The position numbers and the translations under genes were made by a program. Source: Phycisphaerae bacterium (GTDB lineage: Bacteria > Planctomycetota > Phycisphaerae > Phycisphaerales > SM1A02). From it: a stretch of 64,000 nt of DNA. Below the pieces are notes generated by a model that saw only the letters and a program-made list of their open reading frames with translations, searched no databases and was not told the DNA's origin. Numbering within the stretch: position 1 is the stretch's first letter; the number at the start of each line of letters is the position of its first letter. Positions 15,453 through 23,852 of this stretch are shown in pieces. The stretch covers positions 1 through 64,000 of the forward strand of contig JAEUIU010000078.1 of assembly GCA_016795065.1 (NCBI GenBank), given 5' to 3'.

Positions 15453-17666
15453 TCAGCAGTCGCCCCACGCAGCAAGCAGAAGCGCGAGGTCCGAGCCATG
15501 CACGATCCCATCGCCGTCAAGATCGGCGGGCCCCGCACCGCCCCACGCCCCGATCACGATCGCGAGATCCACGGCATTCACAACACGATCGTGGTTCACG
15601 TCGCCTTCGCATTCGCAGGCATCGGGGACACCGTTGCCGTCAGGGTCGAGTGCGCTTCGAAACAGGCCAGCGCAGGCAATCGGGGCGTTGGGTGCGATTG
15701 AGAAATTGAATGCAGGATGCTCGACCGCGAGGTGGGAGGCTCGGTAGAGAAGGTCGTGAACGAACCACGTGGGAAGGAGCGACGGCGCATCGCTGTGTCG
15801 GAGTTCCAACGAAGCGGTGACCGTGTCAAGGGCCAGCAAGCCGAGGCCGAGGTAGTAGACGGTCCCGGGCGGGCCGACATCGATGGGCTGAGGGAAGTAC
15901 ACGCGATCTTCACCGGCGGTGTAGCCGACGGCAGCGCGAAAGCCTGTTCGATAGACGAGGCTCACAGGATTCCCGACCTGGGACGGATCGTCATACACCA
16001 CGACAAAGACAGGCTGGGGGACAAAGCCGGCCGCCCAATCGGCCACCACACCGCGCAGAAGGCCGTCGCTTCCGGGCGGGACGACCTGTGGCACGAGGCA
16101 CATCGCTGCCCGGTCGGTGGTTAACGGGAACGAAAGGCCGGTTCGCCCGGTGGCTTGGTTCGGCGGAAGCTCGGGTCCCAACAGCGTTGAGACGGCGTCA
16201 CCCATGCCGTCGCCATCGCAGTCACCTCCGGTCGAAGCAATGCACGTGTCCGGGATGCCGTCGTTGTTGCGGTCTTCGGCGCCGTTGATGAGGGCGTGCA
16301 CATTGGTCACGCCATCGCCGTCGCAGTCGGCGATGCCGACCGAGAAGCGATGGCTCTGAATCGAGAACCATCCGGTGCTCCCCGACAGGACGGCTTCGGT
16401 GAACGACCAGCGATCGCTACCCAGGACCACGCCCGCACCCTGCCGAAACCGGTGCACGTCGCCGTTCACGACTGGCGCTGCGGCACGTTCGGCAAGGAGC
16501 GTGAGATCATCGCCGTCGAACCGGTAGAGCCAGACGTGCCCTTGGTCGTACGGCGCGACCCACTTTCCCGGGGCGCCCGTACTGAGATAGTCGCCGGTCA
16601 TGGCGACGGCCCCGAGCGCCTCCGATTCCTTTGTACCGACCAACGTCTTGGTGACCATCCAGTGATCTCGGCGTCGCTCGTAGATGCGGATCGCTCCGGC
16701 GAACATGACCCCGTTGACATGCTCGCTGGGGGAGCTGATCGCAAGCCGTCCGTTCGCCATCGCCAGCACCGCGCCGAATTTGGTTGCCGACGACGGTGCG
16801 ATTGGATCCACCAGCGTCTCTTCAAGCGTCGGCGTTCCATTCGAGAGGGAAACGACATGGACCACGCGAATCTGGTCCGGTGAGGTGCCCGCTTCCGAGA
16901 GGGCGAAGCGCTCCCCGTCCACCGCGACCTCCATGCCGACCTTCGTCCCGAAGGACGACACGACCGGTGCGGTGAAACGCATGGCCTCGCCGATCGCATC
17001 ACCATCCACCACGAAGAGATCCGCCCCACCGGTTGTCGGGGTATCCGGCGCTGGGCGACGACCTGGCGTGCCTACCACGAGGGTTGCGCCGTCGAAGGCG
17101 AGTCCCAGGCCGAATCGCTCGTTGGCGGCCACCTCCGAACTCTGGAGGAGTCCAAAGGGCAACCACGCGCCCGATGCGCTACGACGGAAGATGTGGACTT
17201 GGCCCGAGTTCTCGACGCCTTGCACGTCGGTGTCGGGAGCGCCGACGAACAGCCAATCGCCAAGCCCGGCCATGCTCTTGCCGAAGCCCTCGGGATCGTC
17301 TGCGCTGGCGAACGGGAGTATCGGCTGGAGGAACTGGCTGTGCCGCAAGCCAAAGGCAGAGAGCGGATCGTCTGGAGCGGGCTCCTCGAAGATCCACACC
17401 GCTTGGGTGGCCAGGTTGGGCGTCCCGACGCCTTGGCCACTGACAGCCACGCCGTTGTCGAGGTGGACGATGACATTGGCCCACTGAATGCCAAACGGAG
17501 GAGCATCATCCAATCCCGGCCACACGGCGGGAACCTCATGACCGGTGCGGACCGTCGCCAAGGGGAGCGTCGTCACGTCGACGTCGCCCAACGCGGAGAC
17601 GTGTACCGTCGCGACCGCCACGACCGTTGCCGCGGCACGGGTAATCCGGTGGTATCCCTGCGTCAT
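15453..17666 (-). CDS. Secreted FG-GAP-repeat protein with Ca-binding repeats and dockerin-like tail (paralogue)
   Basis: This 737-aa protein has a signal peptide (residues 1-28, cleavage near HVSALG). Five or six FG-GAP-like units follow (FGKSMAGLGDWLFVGAP, FGLGLAFDGATLVVGTP, FGAVLAMANGRLAISSP). Asp-rich repeats (DCDGDGVTNVH, DCDGDGMGDA) come next, then a beta-rich module and two dockerin-like units (DVNHDRVVNAVDLAIVIGAWG, DLDGDGIVHGSDLALLLAAWG) ending in DC. Its order of domains is the same as in the gene at 13008-15278, so the two probably arose by duplication. They are same-strand neighbours 174 bp apart. No enzyme motif was seen. Confidence 0.8.
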   Translation of the reverse strand: MTQGYHRITRAAATVVAVATVHVSALGDVDVTTLPLATVRTGHEVPAVWPGLDDAPPFGIQWANVIVHLDNGVAVSGQGVGTPNLATQAVWIFEEPAPDDPLSAFGLRHSQFLQPILPFASADDPEGFGKSMAGLGDWLFVGAPDTDVQGVENSGQVHIFRRSASGAWLPFGLLQSSEVAANERFGLGLAFDGATLVVGTPGRRPAPDTPTTGGADLFVVDGDAIGEAMRFTAPVVSSFGTKVGMEVAVDGERFALSEAGTSPDQIRVVHVVSLSNGTPTLEETLVDPIAPSSATKFGAVLAMANGRLAISSPSEHVNGVMFAGAIRIYERRRDHWMVTKTLVGTKESEALGAVAMTGDYLSTGAPGKWVAPYDQGHVWLYRFDGDDLTLLAERAAAPVVNGDVHRFRQGAGVVLGSDRWSFTEAVLSGSTGWFSIQSHRFSVGIADCDGDGVTNVHALINGAEDRNNDGIPDTCIASTGGDCDGDGMGDAVSTLLGPELPPNQATGRTGLSFPLTTDRAAMCLVPQVVPPGSDGLLRGVVADWAAGFVPQPVFVVVYDDPSQVGNPVSLVYRTGFRAAVGYTAGEDRVYFPQPIDVGPPGTVYYLGLGLLALDTVTASLELRHSDAPSLLPTWFVHDLLYRASHLAVEHPAFNFSIAPNAPIACAGLFRSALDPDGNGVPDACECEGDVNHDRVVNAVDLAIVIGAWGGAGPADLDGDGIVHGSDLALLLAAWGDC

Positions 17667-17785
17667 GAGCGTGTTCCTTGTTGGCGAGGTGCGAGAGGGC
17701 GTGCCCTTCAGGCTGATACGCAGATCTCCGCTCGGTTGCGCGGCTCGGTACGGTTCTCAGTCCCGGGCGGTGGGACACCCCAAAG

Positions 17786-17818
17786 CGACAACCCCCTCGC
17801 GGGGCGAGGGGGTTGTCG
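17786..17818 (-). terminator. Strong hairpin after rpoD
   Basis: A perfect 15-bp stem (17786-17800 with 17804-17818) has a 3-base ggg loop and lies 32 nt after the rpoD stop. The following minus-strand bases (ctttgg) make only a weak U-tract. It could also end read-through from either side, being between rpoD and the paralogue start. Confidence 0.7.
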
Positions 17819-17849
17819 GTGAAAACGAATCGTTGGGGCAGGGGGAGTC

Positions 17850-19712
17850 TTAGCCGCCCTCTTCCTGATTGAGGAAGCTCGCCAGTCGCTGCTTTCGCAC
17901 GGGGTGCTGAAGCTTGCGGATGGCCTTGCTCTCGACCTGGCGGACGCGCTCGCGGGTCACCTTGAAGATGCGGCCGACCTCCTCGAGGGTGTAGGTGTAG
18001 CCGTCACCGATGCCGTAGCGGAGCTTGAGGATCTCGCGCTCACGGTAGGTGAGGGTCTTGAGCACGTCGTTGATCCGCTGACGAAGCATGTCGTTCGTCG
18101 CCGATTCCGACGGGCTCTCCTGACGCTCGTCCTCGATGAAGTCGCCGAAGTGGGAGTCCTCGCTCTCGCCGACCGGACGGTCAAGCGAGATCGGGTGCCG
18201 CGAGATCTTCATCACGCGACGGGTCTCCTCAATCGGCATCTTCGCCTTGATGGCGATCTCTTCGACCGTCGGCTCGCGGCCCAGTTCCTGAAGGAGGTTC
18301 TTCTGGATGTTCCGAAGTTTCGACATCGTCTCGATCATGTGGACCGGGACGCGAATCGTGCGGGCGTGATCGGCGATCGCGCGGGTGATGGCCTGGCGGA
18401 TCCACCACGTCGCATACGTCGAGAACTTATAGCCTCGCTTGTACTCGTACTTGTCAACGGCACGCATCAGGCCGGTGTTGCCTTCCTGGATGATGTCGAG
18501 GAAGGGCAGACCGCGGTTGCGGTACTTCTTGGCGATCGAGACCACGAGACGGAGGTTGCCGCCGGAGAGGTCACGCTTGGCCTGTTCGTACTCGCTGAAG
18601 ACCCGCTCGATGTCGCGGATGCGGTTGTCGAGGTCGCCGGGCTCGGCCAGCACCAGCGTGCGGAGGCCGTCGAACTCCTCGCGCATCACCATGACGTCCT
18701 CCGGGTCGTAGCGATCCGGATGCTTGTCGGCCTTGGCGAGGTGCTTGAGGATGTCCTTGATCTTCCGGTTGATTGCCTGCAGCTTGCGAAGTAGCGGCTG
18801 GATGCGACCGGTGCGCAGACAGCACTCCTCAAGAAGCGTTGCGATCTTGCGGCGACGGCGACGGATCTCCTCGGTCAGCTCAGCCCGAGCGTGCTCGGAG
18901 AGCTTCTCGGTCTCGAGCTTCTCCCACGCCTGACGGTTGAGGTCGAGGAGGCGCTGGATCGTCTGGAGGTTGACCGGGATGCGGGCCGCGATCTTGTCCT
19001 TCGCGTTCTCTTCGGCGGTCGAGATGCGCATCGTTCGATCGAAGGGAAGCGAGCCCTCGTGGACCTGCTTCAGGATCTCGATCGCCTGGGTCGCCGCGTA
19101 GTCGCTCTCAAGCGTCTTCCTGCGGAAGATCATGCGGGTCGTCTCGATCTTCTTCGCGAGACGGATTTCCTCCTCACGGGTGAGCAGCGGAATCGTGCCC
19201 ATCTGGGTGAGGTACATGCGGATCGGGTCGTCGATCCGCTTCGAGCCCTGCTCGTTGATCGCCTGCTCGACTGCGGCCTGAGTCTCGGCGTCGTCGAGGA
19301 GCTCGTCCTCGGCGCCGGCGACGGCCGCGGGCTCTTCGGTGTTGTCGATGGGTTCGCCGAGATCGATCTCTGGCTCGCCGCCCAAGTCCAACGGCGGCTC
19401 ATCGACGGTGTCCTCGTCGATCATCTGCACCTTGGGCGTGTTCTTCCCCTTCTTGGGGTCGTCGCGCTGGAACTTCAGGTTGGTCTGAAGCGGGGCAATG
19501 AACGAGGCGTAGCCGTTCCGTCGAACCTCAGGTTCGTCGAGAAGGGTGATGCCGTTCTTCTGGAAGAGCACCAGGAGCTCGTCCAGCCGATCCGGGTCGA
19601 CGTACTCGTCGGGAAGGCAGGTGTTGAGCTCTTCGTAGGAGATCCACGAGCGGCCCGAGCCAATGGTGAAGAGCTGGCGAAGGACGTCGTATTGTTCGAG
19701 GTTGATGGTCAC
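17850..19712 (-). CDS. rpoD: RNA polymerase primary sigma factor (sigma-70 family)
   Basis: This 620-aa protein directs RNA polymerase to housekeeping promoters. It shows region 1.1-like N-terminus, an acidic linker (about 95-145), region 1.2 (DPIRMYLTQMGTIPLLTREEE) and a charged non-conserved region. Region 2 (NLRLVVSIAKKYRNRGLPFLDIIQEGNTGL, with FSTYATWWIRQAITRAI), region 3 (RTIRVPVHMIE) and region 4 (LTYREREILKLRYG, with TLEEVGRIFKVTRERVRQVE) follow. All recognition helices are intact. The start is GTG at 19712, preceded by GA-rich sequence. It follows dnaG by 113 bp on the same strand, the classical dnaG-rpoD arrangement. Confidence 0.97.
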   Translation of the reverse strand: MTINLEQYDVLRQLFTIGSGRSWISYEELNTCLPDEYVDPDRLDELLVLFQKNGITLLDEPEVRRNGYASFIAPLQTNLKFQRDDPKKGKNTPKVQMIDEDTVDEPPLDLGGEPEIDLGEPIDNTEEPAAVAGAEDELLDDAETQAAVEQAINEQGSKRIDDPIRMYLTQMGTIPLLTREEEIRLAKKIETTRMIFRRKTLESDYAATQAIEILKQVHEGSLPFDRTMRISTAEENAKDKIAARIPVNLQTIQRLLDLNRQAWEKLETEKLSEHARAELTEEIRRRRRKIATLLEECCLRTGRIQPLLRKLQAINRKIKDILKHLAKADKHPDRYDPEDVMVMREEFDGLRTLVLAEPGDLDNRIRDIERVFSEYEQAKRDLSGGNLRLVVSIAKKYRNRGLPFLDIIQEGNTGLMRAVDKYEYKRGYKFSTYATWWIRQAITRAIADHARTIRVPVHMIETMSKLRNIQKNLLQELGREPTVEEIAIKAKMPIEETRRVMKISRHPISLDRPVGESEDSHFGDFIEDERQESPSESATNDMLRQRINDVLKTLTYREREILKLRYGIGDGYTYTLEEVGRIFKVTRERVRQVESKAIRKLQHPVRKQRLASFLNQEEGG

Positions 19713-19825
19713 GGCGAGGAGGCTCCGAAGCGGAGGAGGAGGAGTTTCGGGAGCGAATGAGAGGCGATGCGTCGAGAACGATGGTGAGGTTGTGGTGTCA
19801 GTTGGGCAATCGGGCGAAAGGTGCG

Positions 19826-21952
19826 TCAGGTGCGGACCCGTTTGGGGATGCGGGTCACGTCCGGGCCGCGTTCACGCATTTGGCGAAGTCGGGCGTCAGC
19901 GATGTGCGCCGCGGCGTGTGCCGGGTCAGGCACCGAAGCGGCTGGTGCCGAGGATGCGGCGTCCGCGGCGAAATCTCTCGCCGACGGTGACGAATCCAGG
20001 TTTCCGATTCCCGTCACATCCACCGTCGGGTCGCCAACCATCCTGTTCGATGGCCCAAAGCGACCCATATCCCGTTCCCTTGCAGCCAAACGCTCCAGGC
20101 TGAGATACGCGTCGCGAACCCGATCGAGCGTGGTCCGCTCGTCCCGTTCGCGCAACGACTCACCCAAGAGCCACAGATCGGATGCTAGGCCCTTCTGACG
20201 CGAATCGGCAAGCTCCGCAAGCACAACGTTGAAGGTGGGTATTTGCCCAGCCTCAGCGATGTTGTGCCAAGTCCGGTAGACGGCCCGATACTCCGGCGAG
20301 CGAAACGCCGCAGGCTGACAGGCTTCCGGAAGCGGCAACATATGCGTGGACGTCGGATCGTCGGGGTCGGCCACGGCTACTGATTCCCTGACGCATGCCG
20401 GGTTGGACAACACCAACGCGAGCAGAAACCGTTCAGCCTCGCGACGGGCCCGGCTCAGCGGTTGGCCGGTCTCGCTCGGGCCAAGGCCGGCGGATGCGTC
20501 GTAGGTCGCAAGGTCATCCGAATCCTCGGACCCTTGTTCCGAATAGTCGGAAGGGGAACTGTTCGGTCCTGATGGCTGGTCGTTGCGGCTTCGCGAGGTG
20601 ACCCGAGCCTGCGGCATCGCCTCCTCGATTTCCCGTTCGGGAACGCGGACGATCGAGGCCAGGCGGGCCACGATCGGTCGACGGCGGACACCCGGCAGCG
20701 AGGCGTACCCGAGTTCGACCAGCCGGGCGAGCAAGGCCTCAAGGACCTTCTGCTTCGCGGCGAGCCCGGACTTCGCCGAGTAGTTGGCAAAGAACCGCCG
20801 CACGAAATATTCCAAGGCGTCGACGGCCCCATCAAGGCACCGCTGGAAGATCTCGACGCCGCCCGGCTCGCGGAGCAATTCGTCCGGATCGAGGTCGTCT
20901 GGGAGCGTGCAGACCTTGACGTCGATGCGCTCGGCGAAGAAGACTTCGACGCCCCGATCGGCTGCCCGCAGACCCGCCGCATCACCGTCGAAGAGAAGGA
21001 CGACCGTCGTGCAAAGCCGTTGAAGAATGTGGGCGTGCTCACGGGTCAGGGCGGTCCCCAACGTCGCAACGACATTGCGAATCCCGGCCTCGTGGCAGGC
21101 GATCACATCGGTGTAACCCTCGGTCACGATCGCGACCTGGGACTTGATGATGTGCTGCTTGGCCAAGTGAATGCCGTAGAGGGCCTTACTCTTGTGGAAG
21201 AGCGGAGACTCCGGGCTGTTGATGTACTTGGGCTCGTCCTCCTCGCGAATCTTGCGACCACCGAAGGCGATCGGACGTCCGAGGTCGTCGCAGATGGGGA
21301 AGATCAGCCGGTGTCGGAGGAGGTCTCCACGTCCATAGTTGCCTTCGCGGACGATGCCCGCCTCGATGAACGCATCGATCGACGGGGGGGCTTCACGGCC
21401 GGTCTCCTTGGCCATCGCGGTCGCGCGGGCAATGGCGTTTTCCATCGCGTCGCGGCGGTCCGGGGCATAGCCGAGTTGGAAGGCCTCAACCATCTCGGCG
21501 GCGATTCGCCGCTTCGCGATCGCCTCGCGGGCGGTGGCGCCATCGGTCGGATCTGCGAGGAGCCGTCGATAGAGCCTCATGGCAAGCTGATTGGCCCGAT
21601 AGAGGTCGTCCTTTCGGATGCCGTCACTCTTTTCAGGCCGCTCAAAACGATTGGTCAGTTCGATGCCCGCCCTCGCAGCGAGGAGCTTGAGGGCATCGAT
21701 GAAGGTCATCTTGTGATAGTTGATCAGGAAGTCGAAGGCATTCCCGCTCGCGCCACATGCGAAACACTTGTAAAAGGGTGTTCCCTTGTGGGAAACGACC
21801 TGGAAGGAGGGGCTGCGGTCGTCGTGAAACGGACAGAGCCCGACGTGTTCGCGCCCCTTGGGCCGGAGGGCGATGTGCTCGCCGATCAGGGCCACGAGAT
21901 CGGTGGCTTCCAGCACTCGATCTCGATCTGGGTTGGGGGCGAAGGGGCTCAT
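19826..21952 (-). CDS. dnaG: DNA primase
   Basis: This 708-aa enzyme makes RNA primers for DNA replication. The N-terminal CHC2 zinc finger has Cys40, His43, Cys63 and Cys66 (CPFHDD and CFACG). The primase core contains FPICDDLGRPIAFGGR, and the Toprim part has TEGYTDVIACHEAGI and LFDGDAAGLRAADRG. The C-terminal third (from about residue 440) is less conserved and includes a Ser/Asp-rich linker before the likely helicase-binding end. The ATG at 21952 fits the primase N-terminus; the frame runs further upstream without homology. It precedes rpoD; rpsU, often first in this operon, is absent from the 850-bp upstream gap. Confidence 0.96.
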   Translation of the reverse strand: MSPFAPNPDRDRVLEATDLVALIGEHIALRPKGREHVGLCPFHDDRSPSFQVVSHKGTPFYKCFACGASGNAFDFLINYHKMTFIDALKLLAARAGIELTNRFERPEKSDGIRKDDLYRANQLAMRLYRRLLADPTDGATAREAIAKRRIAAEMVEAFQLGYAPDRRDAMENAIARATAMAKETGREAPPSIDAFIEAGIVREGNYGRGDLLRHRLIFPICDDLGRPIAFGGRKIREEDEPKYINSPESPLFHKSKALYGIHLAKQHIIKSQVAIVTEGYTDVIACHEAGIRNVVATLGTALTREHAHILQRLCTTVVLLFDGDAAGLRAADRGVEVFFAERIDVKVCTLPDDLDPDELLREPGGVEIFQRCLDGAVDALEYFVRRFFANYSAKSGLAAKQKVLEALLARLVELGYASLPGVRRRPIVARLASIVRVPEREIEEAMPQARVTSRSRNDQPSGPNSSPSDYSEQGSEDSDDLATYDASAGLGPSETGQPLSRARREAERFLLALVLSNPACVRESVAVADPDDPTSTHMLPLPEACQPAAFRSPEYRAVYRTWHNIAEAGQIPTFNVVLAELADSRQKGLASDLWLLGESLRERDERTTLDRVRDAYLSLERLAARERDMGRFGPSNRMVGDPTVDVTGIGNLDSSPSARDFAADAASSAPAASVPDPAHAAAHIADARLRQMRERGPDVTRIPKRVRT

Positions 21953-22802
21953 GCGAGGTGAATGACGGGGAACGACTGCGGGCAAATGACGAGAGGGCTC
22001 GTACGGAGGCGGGGAAATGCACCTCACGAGTTTCGAGTCCCGGACAACGGTTTGAAGGGGAATGGCAGCGAAACAATGGGCAAGACGCAAACCACCGAGG
22101 CAATGGCGATCGCTCGCGTGTGGACTCTGTTGTCAAGGAGCAGGATGCTTCCCTTGGCAACATGACCCAGCGAAAGAGCGACGAGGCTCTCCACTGGATG
22201 TCGGTTTCGTTGGCACGTCCATGACGCAGCCGAACAGAACGACAAGCCCGCCCGCGGGCGGCAACATCCACCAACCCGAGGTTTGCTCGATCGTCGATCC
22301 GACTGCCGTGCAACGGGCTTCGCTCTCATTGGCGCGGAGCCCTCGCAGGGTCCATGGCGAGCCAAAAACAGCACGCACAGGCGAGTGAATCGACGTTTAG
22401 GATGGACCCACTCGGAGCTTCCGTCCTTCGCACACGGGCGTGTGGTCAGGTCTCGGAGTGGGGGGTTCGTGACGGGGAGGAGGGTTCCGTTCGTGCCGAT
22501 CAGGGCAGGCGAATCGAGGTCGTCAGCGAACTCCCGAAGCCTACGCCCCGGAGGGAAACCGTCAACCATCGGATGTGAAGTTCGCTTCACTTCGACGGAA
22601 ATCTGACGCTATCCCGGTTGACACCCGATGTCAGAGTTGTTCTCGACGGCAGGCTGAGACCCCGTGGTATCGAGTTCTCCCACGTTGCTCCCTGGGCCGA
22701 GGAGCGATGCGCATGCCATCGCTGTCACGGAAGCGGGGGGCATTCCAGAGCATCTCGCCCCTCACCGGGGAGGGAGCCGGCCAAACTCGTGGGAGGCTTG
22801 GC
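21953..22802. other. 850-bp gap between rpmB and dnaG, no convincing gene
   Basis: This is one of the longest gene-free stretches of the window and lies inside a housekeeping block. Open frames on both strands (the longest at 22024-22590, minus) are Arg/Pro/Ser-rich and overlap one another, so they were judged non-coding. No rpsU, RNase P, tmRNA or 6S signature was recognised. It holds a long hairpin at 22129-22161 and a small UUCG-loop hairpin at 22575-22590 (gtgaag, ttcg, cttcac). The dnaG promoter and a leader RNA or small RNA are plausible contents. Confidence 0.55.
22129..22161 (+). other. Extended hairpin in the rpmB-dnaG gap
   Basis: gttgtcaagg (22129-22138) pairs with ccttggcaac (22152-22161), with one G-U pair if transcribed from the plus strand. 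An inner agca/tgct stem and a 3-base loop follow, with a 2-base bulge. On the minus strand the G-U becomes a C-A mismatch, so the plus-strand RNA folds better. No promoter or U-tract was recognised. Confidence 0.4.
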
Positions 22803-23081
22803 TTAGGCGATTTCGCCTGCGGCCTTGCGACGGGTGTATGCGAACTTCCGCTTGATCGGCTTGTTCACCAGACCTTGCCGAATCGCCCTGACGCTCGCCT
22901 TAACGCGGGTCGGGGTGCCATCGATCACCGTGGTGACGACTTGGAGGTTCGGCTTGAAGCGGCGGGGCTTGATCGAGGTCGTCTTGACGCCGACGCCGCC
23001 GAGATACTTCGCCTTGCCGCGATACTTGCAGACGTTTCCGCGACGGGTCTTGGCACCGGTGAAATGGCACACGCGAGGCAT
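22803..23081 (-). CDS. rpmB: 50S ribosomal protein bL28
   Basis: This 92-aa basic protein of the large ribosomal subunit starts MPRVCHFTGAKTRRGN, the family pattern. The central RRFKPNLQVVTTVIDGTPTRVKASVRAIR corresponds to the conserved core of bL28. Cys5 is present, but the second zinc-ligand positions cannot be judged with certainty. The ATG at 23081 was chosen as the family start; the frame runs 31 codons further without homology. A promoter-like pair lies at 23147-23174. It appears monocistronic, without rpmG beside it. Confidence 0.95.
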   Translation of the reverse strand: MPRVCHFTGAKTRRGNVCKYRGKAKYLGGVGVKTTSIKPRRFKPNLQVVTTVIDGTPTRVKASVRAIRQGLVNKPIKRKFAYTRRKAAGEIA

Positions 23082-23146
23082 AGCTGGCTCCAGCTCGACA
23101 AAAGCACGACAACAACGGATCGGGCGACCCGAAAGGGAAGCCGAGC

Positions 23147-23174
23147 AGTGTACCGACAAGTGCCCCAGCGCCAA
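23147..23174 (-). promoter_or_regulatory. Putative rpmB promoter
   Basis: On the minus strand, TTGGCG (23169-23174) is followed after 16 bases by TACACT (23147-23152). Transcription would start near 23140, giving a leader of about 60 nt before the rpmB ATG. The same -10 box occurs ahead of tig, clpX and tRNA-Lys. Confidence 0.45.
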
Positions 23175-23207
23175 GGGGCTCGACCTCTCGGATTGCCAGC
23201 TTACGGC

Positions 23208-23792
23208 TTAGCCAGGTCCGTGGACCGAGAAACCCGCCGCCTTGAGGACGCCTGCAAGGCCCTCGGCGTCAACCTCGGTGAAGCGACCCACCTCGTGGCT
23301 GTCGAGGTCCAGGACGGCGAAACAGCCCGATTCGGTGCTTCGATCGGGCCGCTGGAGGGCCGCTGGAACAGCCAGAAAGACCGGTAGGACGATCTCCGAG
23401 CGATCGCGAGGGTCGCAGGCGACGTAGTCCGCGCCGAGGTCCCGCACGTCCCGAATGATCCGAATCGACTTGGTCCGAAAGGACTGGCCGCAGACCCCGT
23501 GGAGCCCAATCGGTGAGCAGGCCGGCTTGTTTCGGGAGGGCCCCAAGACCAGTTCAACCCCGCTCTCCGTCTGCTGCGGGAGGTAGAAACCGACCCATGA
23601 CACCCCGACTTGGGCCCCGAGGTGAGCGAAGTGGGTCCACACAGCGTCGGCAACCGCCCGCATTCGCGACGTCGGGTCGCCCGTGGTGGAGGCCTTGACG
23701 AGGCGGGCCGTGTCCTCAGCGGCAGAACGATAGCGACGAATCAGATCGTCTTTTCGCTCACCGATGGTCATGCCCGTGGCGGCCATGTTCAT
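23208..23792 (-). CDS. GAF-domain free methionine-(R)-sulfoxide reductase (fRMsr-like)
   Basis: This 194-aa protein is mostly one GAF domain. It carries the three cysteines typical of free methionine-(R)-sulfoxide reductases: Cys92 (NKPACSPIG), Cys101 (GVCGQS) and Cys126 (YVACDPRDRSEIVLPVF). The family signature VLDLDSHEVGRFTEVD also fits. The enzyme repairs oxidised free methionine in the cytoplasm using thioredoxin. The ATG at 23792 is used; ATG codons at residues 3 and 8 are alternatives. It lies 60 bp after clpX on the same strand, so the two are probably cotranscribed as protein-quality genes. Confidence 0.8.
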   Translation of the reverse strand: MNMAATGMTIGERKDDLIRRYRSAAEDTARLVKASTTGDPTSRMRAVADAVWTHFAHLGAQVGVSWVGFYLPQQTESGVELVLGPSRNKPACSPIGLHGVCGQSFRTKSIRIIRDVRDLGADYVACDPRDRSEIVLPVFLAVPAALQRPDRSTESGCFAVLDLDSHEVGRFTEVDAEGLAGVLKAAGFSVHGPG

Positions 23793-23852
23793 CGCACAGA
23801 CTCCGCACGTCTTGACGATCCCGATCCCCCGACCGAGCGGTCAGGCCCCCGG

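Noticed and set aside
7141..17666. CRISPR or tandem-array interpretation of the repeated Asp-rich motifs
   Set aside because: The repeats are protein-level FG-GAP and dockerin units; there are no spaced direct DNA repeats.
22024..22590. 188-aa minus-strand frame upstream of dnaG
   Set aside because: Pro/Arg/Ser-rich, no homology-like pattern, overlapped by similar frames on the other strand.
22575..22590. UUCG-loop hairpin as a terminator
   Set aside because: No T-tract on either strand and only a 6-bp stem.
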